A stretch of 64,000 nucleotides of DNA from Zestomonas carbonaria (lineage in GTDB: Bacteria; Pseudomonadota; Gammaproteobacteria; Pseudomonadales; Pseudomonadaceae): NCBI RefSeq assembly GCF_904061905.1, contig NZ_CAJFCI010000025.1, positions 19,969 through 83,968 on the forward strand, in the 5' to 3' direction. The notes under the pieces are model-generated. The model did no database searches. It was not told the DNA's origin and worked only from the letters and a program-made list of their open reading frames with translations. Made by a program: the position numbers and the translations under genes. Below, piece by piece: positions 9,235 to 19,080 of the stretch (the stretch's first letter is position 1; each line of letters starts with the position of its first letter).

Positions 9235-10146
9235 TCAGAGGGCGTACTTTTGCAGATTCGCCATCATTTCCTTGAGCGCCTCGACGTTGTCCGCCGGGTG
9301 CGCCGCGCCGTCGAAATCGCAGATCTGCTGCCACTGGGCGGCCACGTCTTCCGGGCTGAAACCAGCCTTGGGATCGAAACCGGCGCCCAGGCTGCGCTCC
9401 CAGCGCACCTTGCCGATCCAGCCGCCGCCGACCTCGAACAGACCGGAGGTTTCCTGGCAGGTGGCACTACCCAGGTACACCACCAGCGGGCTGACCAGCT
9501 CGGGCTTGAGCTGCTCGAACACCTGCGGCGGGATCAGCCCTTCGGTCATCCGGGTGCCGCCGGTCGGGGCGATGGCGTTGACCAGGATGTTGTTCTTGCG
9601 GCCCTCGATGGCCAGGGTGCGGGTCAGGCCGTAGAGGCCGAGCTTGGCCATGCCGTAGTTGCTCTGGCCGAAGTTGCCGTAGATGCCGGAGGTGGACGAG
9701 GTGAAGATCACCCGGCCGAAGTTCTGCTCGCGCAGGTGCGGCCAGGCGGCACGGGTCACCTTGTAGGCGCCTTCGACGTGGACCTTGTAGACCAGGTCCC
9801 AGTCGGCGTCTTCCATCTTGTGGAAGGTCTTGTCGCGCAGGATGCCGGCGTTGTTCACCACCACGTCGATGCGGCCGAAGGTGTCCAGGGCGGTCTGCAC
9901 GATCTTGTCGCCGTCGGTCACCGAGTCGTGGTTGGCCACCGCGGTGCCGCCGGCCTCGCGGATCTCCGCCACCACCTTGTCGGCCGCCGAGGCGTTGGCG
10001 CCTTCGCCGTGGGTGCTGCCGCCCAGGTCGTTGACCACCACCTTGGCGCCATGCTTGGCGAACAGCAGCGCGTGGGCGCGACCGAGGCCGCCCCCGGCGC
10101 CGGTGACGATGACGACTTTGTCTTCGAAGCGGATGGCATCAGACAT
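9235..10146 (-). CDS. SDR-family (3R)-hydroxyacyl-CoA dehydrogenase-like protein
   Basis: A 303-residue short-chain dehydrogenase. The N-terminal TGAGGGLG motif binds NAD(P); the catalytic YGMAK motif follows a serine-rich SSTSGIYG segment. It is longer than a usual 250-residue SDR and resembles the dehydrogenase domain of peroxisomal multifunctional enzyme type 2, which oxidises 3-hydroxyacyl-CoA. AGGAG lies before the ATG. Its neighbours (crotonase) fit acyl-CoA turnover. The true substrate is unknown. Confidence 0.88.
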   Translation of the reverse strand: MSDAIRFEDKVVIVTGAGGGLGRAHALLFAKHGAKVVVNDLGGSTHGEGANASAADKVVAEIREAGGTAVANHDSVTDGDKIVQTALDTFGRIDVVVNNAGILRDKTFHKMEDADWDLVYKVHVEGAYKVTRAAWPHLREQNFGRVIFTSSTSGIYGNFGQSNYGMAKLGLYGLTRTLAIEGRKNNILVNAIAPTGGTRMTEGLIPPQVFEQLKPELVSPLVVYLGSATCQETSGLFEVGGGWIGKVRWERSLGAGFDPKAGFSPEDVAAQWQQICDFDGAAHPADNVEALKEMMANLQKYAL

Positions 10147-10311
10147 GGGCGAACTCCTGGGGGCAGATTGGAAAGGCCCCGAGTGTCAGCCAGCTCCCGC
10201 CGCCCCACAAGCAACCGCGCCCCGCCTGAATGAAGGCCGATAAGATGTCGCGATGACGACGGCTCCTGCCCGGCATCCAGACGCACGCTCCTACAGGTAC
10301 GTGCCGTAAGC

Positions 10312-11301
10312 CTAATCCGCCACCGCGCCGGCCGGCTCCTCCGAGCGCTTGGCGTAGCGCTCGGCGAGCACCGCGCAGACCATCAACTGGATCTGGTGGA
10401 AGATCATCAGCGGCAGGATCAGCATGCCGATGGCGCTGCTGGCGAACAGCACCTGGGCCATGGGCACGCCGGTGGCCAGGCTCTTCTTCGAGCCGCAGAA
10501 GACGATGGTGATCTGGTCCGCCGTGTCGAAGCCCAGGCGCTTGCCGAGGAAGCGGGTGAGCACCAGCACCAGGGCGAGCAGGATGCAGCAGACCGCCACC
10601 AGGCCGAGCAGCGCCGGCAGCGGCACCTGATGCCAGAGGCCCTGGACCACCGCCGCGCTGAAGGCGGTGTAGACCACCAGCAGGATCGAACCCTGGTCGA
10701 CGAACTTCAGCCAGTGCTTGTTGCGGTCGACCCAGTAGGCCAGCCAGCGCCGCGCGATCTGCCCGGCGATGAAAGGCACCAGCAGTTGCAGGGTGATCTT
10801 GCCGATCGCATCCAGGGTCGAGCCGCTTTCGCCCTGCACGCCGAGCAGCAGGGCGACCAGCAACGGAGTGAGGAAGATGCCCAGCATGCTGGACGCCGCC
10901 GCGCTGCAGATCGCCGCCGGGATGTTGCCGCGCGCCAGCGAGGTGAAGGCGATGGCCGACTGCACGGTGGCCGGCAGGGCGCACAAGTAGAGCACGCCGA
11001 GGTACAGCTCGGGGGTCACCAACGGCGCCAGCACGGGCTTGAGGGCCAGGCCAAGGGCCGGGAAGAGCACGAAGGTGCAGGCGAACACCAGCAGGTGCAG
11101 GCGCCAGTGGGTGGCGCCGGCGATCACCGCGTGGCGCGACAGCTTGGCGCCGTGGAGGAAGAACAACAGGGCGATGGCCAGGTTGGTGATCCAGTCGAAG
11201 GCCACCGCGACCTGGCCCTCGCAGGGCAGCAGGGTGGCGACGAGGATCACCGCGAGCAGGGTCAGGGTGAAGTTGTCGGGCAGGAAACGGGGGCGGCTCA
11301 T
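10312..11301 (-). CDS. Bile acid:sodium symporter (SBF-like) family transporter
   Basis: About 329 residues with some ten hydrophobic segments and the conserved core FLHGAKLSR of the YfeH/SBF-like branch. It is an inner-membrane protein; relatives move organic anions with sodium, but the bacterial substrate is undefined. The ATG at 11301 (MSRPRF) is preferred to a GTG 39 bases further upstream, which would add a polar extension. The gene is divergent from an AraC-type regulator only 82 bp away, a likely controller. Confidence 0.85.
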   Translation of the reverse strand: MSRPRFLPDNFTLTLLAVILVATLLPCEGQVAVAFDWITNLAIALLFFLHGAKLSRHAVIAGATHWRLHLLVFACTFVLFPALGLALKPVLAPLVTPELYLGVLYLCALPATVQSAIAFTSLARGNIPAAICSAAASSMLGIFLTPLLVALLLGVQGESGSTLDAIGKITLQLLVPFIAGQIARRWLAYWVDRNKHWLKFVDQGSILLVVYTAFSAAVVQGLWHQVPLPALLGLVAVCCILLALVLVLTRFLGKRLGFDTADQITIVFCGSKKSLATGVPMAQVLFASSAIGMLILPLMIFHQIQLMVCAVLAERYAKRSEEPAGAVAD

Positions 11302-11383
11302 GGCGGTATCTCGGGCTTGCAGAGCGAATGGGGCAGACACTACCTTGACCTGGAATTACCGACTAACGCCAAAGAGCCCGCCA

Positions 11384-12175
11384 ATGTCGCGAAAAGGACA
11401 GAGCCGACCCTTCCGCCGCAGCATCCCCGGGCTGGCCAGCCTGCCGAGGCCGGTCTACGGGCGCGTCGAGTCGCTGCCCAACCGCGCCCTCACCTATCGC
11501 CACAGCCACCCCTGGGTGCAGCTCTCCTACGCCATCGCCGGCGTGCTCGAAGTGCATACCGACGCCGGCCGCTTCATCGCCCCGCCGCAGCGCGCGGTAT
11601 GGGTGCCGGCGGGGTTGCCGCACCGGGTATCGAGCGCGCCGCGCACCGAAATGCGCAGCCTGTACATCGACTGCTCGGCGGTCGACTGGGCGCCGCTCGG
11701 CTGCCGGGTGCTACAGGTCAGCCCGCTGCTGCGCGAGCTGATCAGCGCATTCAGCGTGTTACCGGTGGAATATGCCGAGGATGGGTCGGACGGCCGCCTG
11801 GTGCAGGTCCTGCTCGACCAGTTGCGCGCCGCGCCGGAGGTCGACCTGATGCTGCCGCTGCCCGTCGACGAACGCCTCCAGGACCTCTGCCGCCGCTTGC
11901 AGGAACGCCCGGAACGGCAGGAAACCCTGGCCCAGTGGAGCGACCGCCTGGGCGTCTCGGAAAAGACCCTCAGCCGCCTGTTCCTGCGCGACACCGGCCT
12001 CAGCTTCCGCGCCTGGCGCCAACGCCTGCGCCTGCTCGGCGCGCTGACCCCGCTGGAACGCGGCGAACGGGTCACCGACGTCGCCCTGGCCTGCGGCTAC
12101 GACTCCACCTCCGCCTTCATCGCCGCCTTCCGCCAGCAGTTCGGCTGCACGCCGAGCGAGTTCTTCCGGCCCTGA
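11384..12175 (+). CDS. AraC-family transcriptional regulator with cupin sensor domain
   Basis: About 263 residues. The N-terminal half (HSHPWVQLSYAIAGV...) is a cupin-like AraC ligand domain and the C-terminal 100 residues contain two helix-turn-helix motifs (LGVSEKTLSRLF and VALACGYDSTSAFIAAFRQQ). An AAAGAG is close to the chosen ATG. It is divergent from the SBF transporter gene and probably regulates it. The inducer is unknown. Confidence 0.88.
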   Translation: MSRKGQSRPFRRSIPGLASLPRPVYGRVESLPNRALTYRHSHPWVQLSYAIAGVLEVHTDAGRFIAPPQRAVWVPAGLPHRVSSAPRTEMRSLYIDCSAVDWAPLGCRVLQVSPLLRELISAFSVLPVEYAEDGSDGRLVQVLLDQLRAAPEVDLMLPLPVDERLQDLCRRLQERPERQETLAQWSDRLGVSEKTLSRLFLRDTGLSFRAWRQRLRLLGALTPLERGERVTDVALACGYDSTSAFIAAFRQQFGCTPSEFFRP

Positions 12176-12177
12176 CC

Positions 12178-12328
12178 ACAACGCTTGGCGGGCTGAAGCC
12201 CGTCCTACACAATCGGCTCTTCGCAAAGCACAACCGTAGAGTGCGCCGCGTGCACCGATCCAGGAGCAACACTTTTCCTTCTGGCGGAACGCCCTGCACG
12301 CCCTCGGCAGACGGTGCGCGCGGCGCAC
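12178..12328. repeat. Extragenic palindromic repeats
   Basis: The gap between two convergent genes holds GGCGGGCTGAAGCCCGTCC and GTGCGCGCGGCGCACCC type modules, members of the same extragenic repeat families seen through the window. No gene is supported. Confidence 0.6.
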
Positions 12329-12329
12329 C

Positions 12330-13961
12330 CTACAAGAGCATGGTGAACGACCAGTACAACCCGGCCGCCAGGCCGATGGCCGCCGGCAGGGTCAGCACCC
12401 AGGCCAGCAGCATGTTGCGGATGGTCGCCAGTTGCAGGCCGCTGCCGTTGGCCATCATGGTCCCGGCCACGCCGGAGGAGAGCACCTGGGTGGTCGATAC
12501 CGGCAGGCCGAAGCCGTCCGCCGCGCCGATGGTGAGCATCGCCATCAGTTGCGCGGAAGCGCCCTGGGCGTAGGTCATCGGCGCCCTGCCGATCCCCTCG
12601 CCGACCGTGGCGACGATCCGCCGCCAGCCCACCAGGGTGCCCAGGCCGAGGGCCAGCGCCACCGCGCCCTTGACCCACAGCGGGATGAACTGGGTGGTGG
12701 CGTCGCTGCGCACACGCAATTCCTGCAAGGCGCTCCAGGTCTCCAGGGGCAGCGCCGGCTGGCTGTCGTCGAGCAGGCGAATGGTCGCCGCGCCCAGGTA
12801 CAGGTCGTTGCGCAGCACCAGGGCGCGTTCGTTCGGCACTTCGGCGAGGCTGTTGTGGGTGCGCAGTTCGTGGCCGATCTCACCGAACAACGCGGCCAGC
12901 GCCGGCAGCAACTGCGGCTCGTCGGTCTGGCGGAGCTGGTAGGCGGCCAGCACCTCGCGCGGGTCGTCCACCAGCGCCTGGGGCGCGATGCGGCGCAGCG
13001 CTTGCTGGCTGCTCTCGGCCAGGGCGATCAGTTGGCGGGTCTGCTCCACCGACTGGGCGCGGTCGAGGGCGAACGCCACCGGCACGGTGCCGACCAGGAT
13101 CAGCATGATCAGGCCGATGCCCTTCTGGCCGTCGTTGGAGCCGTGGGCGAAGGAGACCCCGGAACAGGTGACGATCAGCAGCCCGCGAATCCACCAGGGC
13201 GGCGGCGTGCGCCCCTCCGGCGCGCGGAACAGCGCCTGGTTGCGGTTGCGCAGGGCCAGCCTGAGCGCCAGCAACAGCAACGCGGCGCCGACGAAGCCGA
13301 CCAGCGGCGAGAGCAGCAGCGCGTAGCAGACGGTGAGCAACGGCCCCCAGTCGCCGTGGGCGAAATCCAGGTAGCCGACCATCAGGCCATGGGCGAGCCC
13401 GACGCCGACGATCGAGCCGATCAGGGTGTGCGACGAGGACACCGGCAACCCCAGCCACCAGGTGCCGAGGTTCCAGATGATGGCGGCGATCAGCAGGGCG
13501 AAGATCATCGCCAGCCCGGCGCTGGTGCTGACCTTGAGCATCAGGTCCGGCGGCAGCAGGGCGACGATGGCGAAGGCCACCGCGCCGCTGGAGAACAGCA
13601 CGCCGAGGAAGTTGCAGAAGCCCGACCAGATCACCGCCACGCTGGGCCGCAGGGCGTTGGTGTAGATCACCGTGGCCACCGCGTTGGCGGTGTCGTGGAA
13701 GCCGTTGATGAACTCGAAGCCCAGGGCGATCAGCAGCGCCACGCCGAGCACCACCAGCGGCAGCCCGAGGCGCAGTTCGGCGCCACTGGCGCGCAGGTCG
13801 AGGAACAGGCTGGCGAAGGTGAACAGCAGGGCGCCGCCGAGCAGGCTGAAGAACAGCAGCCGGCCCCTGGGACCGGCCCGTTCGCGCAGGATGGGGCTGA
13901 TCGGCGATTGGGGCAGGCGCGCGGCACGCAGGGCTTCGACGAAATGGTAGCGATCAAGCAC
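12330..13961 (-). CDS. Inorganic phosphate transporter, PiT family
   Basis: A 543-residue inner-membrane protein with two PiT signature blocks: FINGFHDTANAVATVIYTNA in the first half and FAHGSNDGQKGIGLI in the second, separated by a hydrophilic loop. PiT proteins import phosphate (often as metal-phosphate) driven by protons. The start is GTG with GGAGAGGG upstream. The C-terminal repeat (GAADGFGLPVSTTQVLSSGV) is complete. No partner gene is adjacent, and it appears to be a single transcription unit. Confidence 0.93.
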   Translation of the reverse strand: MLDRYHFVEALRAARLPQSPISPILRERAGPRGRLLFFSLLGGALLFTFASLFLDLRASGAELRLGLPLVVLGVALLIALGFEFINGFHDTANAVATVIYTNALRPSVAVIWSGFCNFLGVLFSSGAVAFAIVALLPPDLMLKVSTSAGLAMIFALLIAAIIWNLGTWWLGLPVSSSHTLIGSIVGVGLAHGLMVGYLDFAHGDWGPLLTVCYALLLSPLVGFVGAALLLLALRLALRNRNQALFRAPEGRTPPPWWIRGLLIVTCSGVSFAHGSNDGQKGIGLIMLILVGTVPVAFALDRAQSVEQTRQLIALAESSQQALRRIAPQALVDDPREVLAAYQLRQTDEPQLLPALAALFGEIGHELRTHNSLAEVPNERALVLRNDLYLGAATIRLLDDSQPALPLETWSALQELRVRSDATTQFIPLWVKGAVALALGLGTLVGWRRIVATVGEGIGRAPMTYAQGASAQLMAMLTIGAADGFGLPVSTTQVLSSGVAGTMMANGSGLQLATIRNMLLAWVLTLPAAIGLAAGLYWSFTMLL

Positions 13962-13989
13962 GACCGCCCTCTCCGGCAGGGCTGGCGTG

Positions 13990-14200
13990 CGGCAGGTGGC
14001 GGCGGCTCACGGCGGGCTCTCCTTATCCGGTGCGCGCGGCGCACCCTACGAACAGCCTAGTGCGCCCTGCCGGAATCGGAAATGTGCCGTTTACTGGGTC
14101 CCCGCGTTCGCGGGGATGACGATCGGGCTACGAAACCTCCCTAGCCACTTCGTCACTCCCGCGCACGCGGGAGCGTGGACGCCGTAGGGTGGGCTTCAGC
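13990..14200. repeat. Extragenic palindromic repeat cluster
   Basis: Contains GTGCGCGCGGCGCACCC (about 14030), CCCCGCGTTCGCGGGGATGAC (about 14099) and GGTGGGCTTCAGCCCACC (about 14188) modules. The remainder of the gap between the phosphate transporter and yheV shows no gene. Confidence 0.7.
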
Positions 14201-14249
14201 CCACCAGAACCATTCGAGGCCATGCCACAAGACCATCGCCCCTACGGAC

Positions 14250-14516
14250 TCACTCCGGCTTCTTCAGCTTCGGATTGGGGAAGAACTGCACGGCCTGCAC
14301 CTTGGGATCGGCCGGCTTCTTCAGCGCGCTGACGTTGACCCGCGTCGGCAACTCCTTGGGCACCGAGTTGCCGCGCGCGTCGAGGGTGTCGGCGTAGCCG
14401 CAGGCCACGCACTGGCGGTGCGGCACGCCGTCCTCGTCCCACATCTGGATCTTGTCCTGCTCGCTGCACGCAGGGCACACGGCACCGGCGATGAAACGCT
14501 TCTTCGGCTCACTCAT
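14250..14516 (-). CDS. yheV: YheV family putative zinc-ribbon protein
   Basis: An 88-residue protein with two cysteine pairs, CPAC near residue 14 and CVAC near 39, forming a predicted zinc ribbon. YheV homologues are small proteins of unknown function that commonly follow prlC. The ATG overlaps the prlC stop in an ATGA arrangement, so translation is coupled. Confidence 0.85.
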   Translation of the reverse strand: MSEPKKRFIAGAVCPACSEQDKIQMWDEDGVPHRQCVACGYADTLDARGNSVPKELPTRVNVSALKKPADPKVQAVQFFPNPKLKKPE

Positions 14517-16570
14517 GCCGCCTCCTCGCTGAGCCCGGAATGGCGCAGCAGGGCGTCGATGCTCGGCTCGCGGCCACGGAAGTCGACGAACAGCAGCATC
14601 GGCTCCTGCGAACCGCCACGGGCCAGGATCGCCTCGCGGAAGGCGCGGCCGGTGGCCGGGTTGAGCACACCCTCCTCCTCGAAGCGCGAGAAGGCATCGG
14701 CGGACAGCACCTCGGCCCACTTGTAGCTGTAGTAACCGGCCGCGTAACCGCCGGCGAAGATGTGCGCGAAGCTGTTGGCGAAACGGTTCCAGGCCGGCGG
14801 CACCAGCACCGCCACCTCGTCGCGCACCGCGCCGAGCACGTCGTAGACACCGCGGCTGTCGCCGTGGGTGGTATGCAGCTCGAAGTCGAACAGCGAGAAC
14901 TCCAGTTGGCGCACCATCATCAGCCCGGACTGGAAGTTCTTCGCGGCGAGCATCTTGTCCAGCAGGTCCTGGGGCAGCGGTTCGCCCGTCTCATAGTGGC
15001 CGGAGATCAGCGCCAGGCCTTCCGGCTCCCAGCACCAGTTCTCCATGAACTGGCTAGGCAGCTCGACCGCGTCCCAGGCCACGCCGTTGATGCCCGACGC
15101 ACCGGCATGCTCGACGCGGGTCAGCAGGTGGTGCAGGCCGTGGCCGAACTCGTGGAACAGGGTGGTGACTTCGTCATGGGTCAGCAGCGCCGGCTTGCCG
15201 TTCACCGCCGGGGTGAAGTTGCAGACCAGGTTGGCCACCGGGCTGATCACCTCGCCCTGAGCCGAGCGGCGCTTGTCGCGGGCGCCGTCCATCCAGGCGC
15301 CGCCGCGCTTGTTGGCGCGGGCGTAGAGGTCGAAGAAGAAGCGCCCGACGCGCTGGCCGTTCTCCTGAATCTCGAACAGGCGCACGTCCGGGTGCCAGGT
15401 GTCGAAATCCTCGAGCTCGACGATCTGGATGCCGTACAGGCGCTCGACGATGGAGAACAGGCCGGAGAGCACCTTGTCGACCGGGAACCAGGCGCGCACC
15501 TGCTCCTGGGAGATGCTGTAGCGCTGCTGGCGCAGCTTCTCGCTGTAGTAGCCAACGTCCCAGCTCTGCAAGTCGTTGAGGCCCTGCTCGGCGGCGAAGG
15601 CCCTGAGCTCGTCCAGGTCGCGCTGGGCGAACGGCTTGCTGCGGCGGGCCAGGTCATGCAGGAAACCGAGCACCTGGTCGGTGGACTCGGCCATCTTGGT
15701 GGCCAGGGACAGCTCGGCGTAATTGCCGAAGCCGAGCAGCCGTGCCAGCTCCTGGCGCAGGTCGAGGATCTGCTCCATCAGCGGGCCGTTGTCGTGCTGG
15801 CCGGCGTTCGGGCCCTGGTCGGAGGCGCGGGTGCTGTAGGCGGTGTAGACCTCCTCGCGCAGGGCGCGGTCGTCGGCGTAGGTCATCACCGCGTAGTAGC
15901 TGGGGAATTCCAGGCTGATCAGCCAGCCGTCCAGCCCCTTGGCTCCGGCGGCCTGCTTCATCTGCGCCTTGGCCGAGTCGGTCAGGCCGGCCAGTTGCGC
16001 TTCGTCGACGACGTGCTTGGTCCACGCCTGGGTGGCGTCGAGCAACTGGTTGGAGAACCTGCTGGTCAGCTCGGAGAGCTTCATCTGGATCTCGCCGTAG
16101 CGCTTCTGCTCAGCTTCCGGCAGATCGATGCCGGACAGTCGGAAGTCGCGCAGGGCGTGTTCGAGGATGGTCTTCTGCGCCACCTCGAAACCTTCCGCCG
16201 AAGGACTCTCCGCCAGCGCCTCGTAGGCGTCGAACAGCGCGCGGTTCTGCCCCAGCTCGGTCCAGTATTCGGACAGCTTGGACAGGCAGGCCTCGTAGGC
16301 GGCGCGCAGCTCGGGGTTGTTGCACACGGCGTTGAGGTGGCTGACCGGGCCCCAGGCGCGGCCAAGACGCGCGCCCAGCTCGTCGAGCGGCTGCACCAGC
16401 GCGTCCCAGCTCGGCGTGGCCGGCTGCTCGGCGAGCAGCCTGGCGATGGCCACGCGGCTTTCGGCGAGAATGGTGTCGATGGCCGGCTCGACATGCTCGG
16501 GCTTGATCAGGGAATAGGGCGGCAGGTCGAAGTTCTGCAGGAGAGGATTGCTGGCGGTCACGGCATTCAC
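14513..16570 (-). CDS. prlC: Oligopeptidase A (M3 zinc metallopeptidase)
   Basis: A 685-residue cytoplasmic M3-family peptidase. HEFGH at about residues 472-476, with a glutamate after it (WDAVELPSQFMENW), is the zinc site. It degrades short peptides, including cleaved signal peptides. Length and full-length similarity match PrlC/OpdA. It is divergent from the gamma carbonic anhydrase gene and translationally coupled to yheV. Confidence 0.96.
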   Translation of the reverse strand: MNAVTASNPLLQNFDLPPYSLIKPEHVEPAIDTILAESRVAIARLLAEQPATPSWDALVQPLDELGARLGRAWGPVSHLNAVCNNPELRAAYEACLSKLSEYWTELGQNRALFDAYEALAESPSAEGFEVAQKTILEHALRDFRLSGIDLPEAEQKRYGEIQMKLSELTSRFSNQLLDATQAWTKHVVDEAQLAGLTDSAKAQMKQAAGAKGLDGWLISLEFPSYYAVMTYADDRALREEVYTAYSTRASDQGPNAGQHDNGPLMEQILDLRQELARLLGFGNYAELSLATKMAESTDQVLGFLHDLARRSKPFAQRDLDELRAFAAEQGLNDLQSWDVGYYSEKLRQQRYSISQEQVRAWFPVDKVLSGLFSIVERLYGIQIVELEDFDTWHPDVRLFEIQENGQRVGRFFFDLYARANKRGGAWMDGARDKRRSAQGEVISPVANLVCNFTPAVNGKPALLTHDEVTTLFHEFGHGLHHLLTRVEHAGASGINGVAWDAVELPSQFMENWCWEPEGLALISGHYETGEPLPQDLLDKMLAAKNFQSGLMMVRQLEFSLFDFELHTTHGDSRGVYDVLGAVRDEVAVLVPPAWNRFANSFAHIFAGGYAAGYYSYKWAEVLSADAFSRFEEEGVLNPATGRAFREAILARGGSQEPMLLFVDFRGREPSIDALLRHSGLSEEAA

Positions 16571-16663
16571 CTGGATTCGGAACGAAGGTCGGCCGCTCGC
16601 GCGGCCCGCATGACCGTCATCTTAATTACAATCGGCGCTCACCGCAGCTTGAAGGAGACTATC

Positions 16664-17212
16664 GTGGCGATTCGCAAGTACCGGGGCATGGCCCCGCAAC
16701 TCGGTGAGCGGGTGTTCGTCGACACCAGCGCCGTGGTGATCGGCGACGTCGAACTGGGCGAAGACAGCTCGGTGTGGCCCCTGGCGGTGATCCGCGGCGA
16801 TATGCACCGGATCAGGATCGGAAAACGCACCAGCGTGCAGGACGGCAGCGTGCTGCACATCACCCACGCCGGCCCCTTCAACCCGGACGGCTACCCGCTG
16901 ACCATCGGCGACGAAGTCACCATCGGCCACAAGGTGACCCTGCACGGCTGCACCCTGGGCAGCCGCATCCTGGTCGGCATGGGCAGCATCGTCATGGACG
17001 GCGCGGTGGTCGAGGACGAAGTGGTGATCGGCGCCGGCAGCCTGGTCCCGCCCGGCAAGCGCCTGGAAAGCGGCTTCCTCTACGTCGGCAGCCCGGTGAA
17101 GCAGGCGCGGCCGCTGACCGACAAGGAACGCGCCTTCTTCGCCTACAGCGCGGAGAACTACGTGAAGCTCAAGGAACTGCACCTGGCCGAGGGGTATGAC
17201 CTGGCGGAGTAG
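16664..17212 (+). CDS. Gamma-class carbonic anhydrase family protein
   Basis: 182 residues starting at GTG, chosen because AAGGAG lies 6-7 nt upstream. The protein is a left-handed beta-helix built of hexapeptide repeats, with histidines in HITH, IGHKVTLHGC that match metal ligands of the YrdA/PaaY family. Members bind zinc and may hydrate CO2, though several are inactive. The CRISPR array begins 30 bp downstream. Confidence 0.92.
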   Translation: MAIRKYRGMAPQLGERVFVDTSAVVIGDVELGEDSSVWPLAVIRGDMHRIRIGKRTSVQDGSVLHITHAGPFNPDGYPLTIGDEVTIGHKVTLHGCTLGSRILVGMGSIVMDGAVVEDEVVIGAGSLVPPGKRLESGFLYVGSPVKQARPLTDKERAFFAYSAENYVKLKELHLAEGYDLAE

Positions 17213-17242
17213 TGCGGTTGGTTCTACCTGGGCGGCAGGTAA

Positions 17243-18950
17243 ATTCTGAGCTGCCTGTACGGCAGTGAAGTCGCCCGGCGTGTGCTGCTCGCGCAGGATC
17301 TCTTTCTTAGCTGCCTATACGGCAGTGCAGGTAACGATTATGACGTCCGGATGGCTGTGACGTTTCTTAGCTGCCTATACGGCAGTGCAGGCCGTAATGC
17401 AGCAATACCCTGAAGGCCTTCCTTTCTTAGCTGCCTATACGGCAGTGCAGGAGAGCGAGGTCGATGATGTTTCCGTGGAGCATTTCTTAGCTGCCTATAC
17501 GGCAGTGCAGACCCGGGCCGACACGCTTGCAGCGCACGCCCTTTTCTTAGCTGCCTATACGGCAGTGCAGGGTATCACCATTCGTCAGCCTGACCCCGAC
17601 GATTTCTTAGCTGCCTATACGGCAGTGCAGGTGGCGAAAAAGGTCGTGGACCCTTTCACCAATTTCTTAGCTGCCTATACGGCAGTGCAGACCTCCTGAG
17701 CCCCGTTGGCATCGGTGAACGTTTTCTTAGCTGCCTATACGGCAGTGCAGCCGTAGAGGGTGTAAGGCATTGATTTTCCTCATTTCTTAGCTGCCTATAC
17801 GGCAGTGCAGGTGGCGAGGCGGAGTTGCGCCTCCATTTTCTTTTTCTTAGCTGCCTATACGGCAGTGCAGGAAGGTCGCTCCGCATCCGATTCACATGGA
17901 AATTTCTTAGCTGCCTATACGGCAGTGCAGAGCAGGCCGCCGGACTCGCTGAATTTGTCGAGTTTCTTAGCTGCCTATACGGCAGTGCAGATTCCAGCCT
18001 CTTTCCACCGACCTGTGGATCTTTTCTTAGCTGCCTATACGGCAGTGCAGGTACGGATTCTCTGCACTACCTGACCGCCTCTTTTCTTAGCTGCCTATAC
18101 GGCAGTGCAGCGCAGCAGAGTTCGCGGATGATATCGCGCGGTTTTCTTAGCTGCCTATACGGCAGTGCAGGGGATGGTTGCCCAGCGCCTGGCTGCCCGA
18201 CATTTCTTAGCTGCCTATACGGCAGTGCAGGTACAGGCTTGTGGAAGACGGACAGGCCTAAATTTCTTAGCTGCCTATACGGCAGTGCAGTCCTCGGCTG
18301 CCTGGCCGAGCTGGGCAGTAATTTTCTTAGCTGCCTATACGGCAGTGCAGATGACCACTATCACCGTACCGCGCGAGCTGCTTTTCTTAGCTGCCTATAC
18401 GGCAGTGCAGCTCGAAGACGAACCAGGTGCGGTCGGTCGGCATTTCTTAGCTGCCTATACGGCAGTGCAGTACAGTGGGGCAAGCTGTTCCAGGTCCTTG
18501 ACTTTCTTAGCTGCCTATACGGCAGTGCAGGGTTGACCTTGCTTGGCCGTGGGAGCCTCGCTTTTCTTAGCTGCCTATACGGCAGTGCAGATAGCTTTTA
18601 CCCGCCCCTGGCAACCCCTCATTTTCTTAGCTGCCTATACGGCAGTGCAGACGACCAAGGACGTCATGGAGTACCGGGAGAATTTCTTAGCTGCCTATAC
18701 GGCAGTGCAGCAGGCCCCGTTCTGCACCGGCTACAGCGTCACTTTCTTAGCTGCCTATACGGCAGTGCAGGCACGGATGATGTCCGCGTCGGCCACGTCG
18801 ATTTTCTTAGCTGCCTATACGGCAGTGCAGACCCTGATCGCCCTGGAGGGCCAGCAGGAAACTTTCTTAGCTGCCTATACGGCAGTGCAGATGCCGCCGA
18901 GGCCGGCGGGGGCGGTGGTGGATTTCTTAGCTGCCTATACGGCAGTGCAG
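17243..18950 (-). CRISPR. Type I-F CRISPR array 1, 29 repeats and 28 spacers
   Basis: Twenty-eight identical 28-bp repeats start every 60 bp from 17303 to 18923, with all spacers exactly 32 bp. A degenerate terminal repeat lies at 17243-17270. On the minus strand the repeat begins CTGCACTGCCG, carries the stem CTGCC-GTATA-GGCAG and ends CTAAGAAA, the type I-F 5' handle. The terminal repeat at low coordinates and the leader at 18951-19080 show transcription toward lower coordinates, away from csy4. Uniform repeats suggest recent or continuing activity. Reading the repeats as protein (FLAAYTAVQ) is an artefact. Confidence 0.99.
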
Positions 18951-19080
18951 TAGACACTCTACGAACCAACTCACTGACTTTCAAAAAGAAATGAGGATTT
19001 CCCCGGTTTTCACCCTTTTTCTGGGGGCTCTTGCAAGTCATTGATTTTACAAGGGCCCCGGATGGGTTCTGAAAAGAGGG
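18951..19080 (-). promoter_or_regulatory. Leader of CRISPR array 1
   Basis: AT-richer sequence between csy4 and the first repeat. On the minus strand it contains CCCAGAAAAAGGGT (19025-19012), 61 nt from the repeat, then GAAAGTC..GAGTTGG and TGTCTA next to the repeat. The same blocks occur at the same distance in the leader of array 2, so they are likely needed for transcription or spacer integration. Confidence 0.8.

Noticed and set aside
17385..18994. Long open frames across CRISPR array 1 encoding repeated FLAAYTAVQ or FLSCLYGSA peptides
   Set aside because: They arise because the 60-bp repeat-spacer period is a multiple of three; they follow the array exactly and have no ribosome sites or codon bias.
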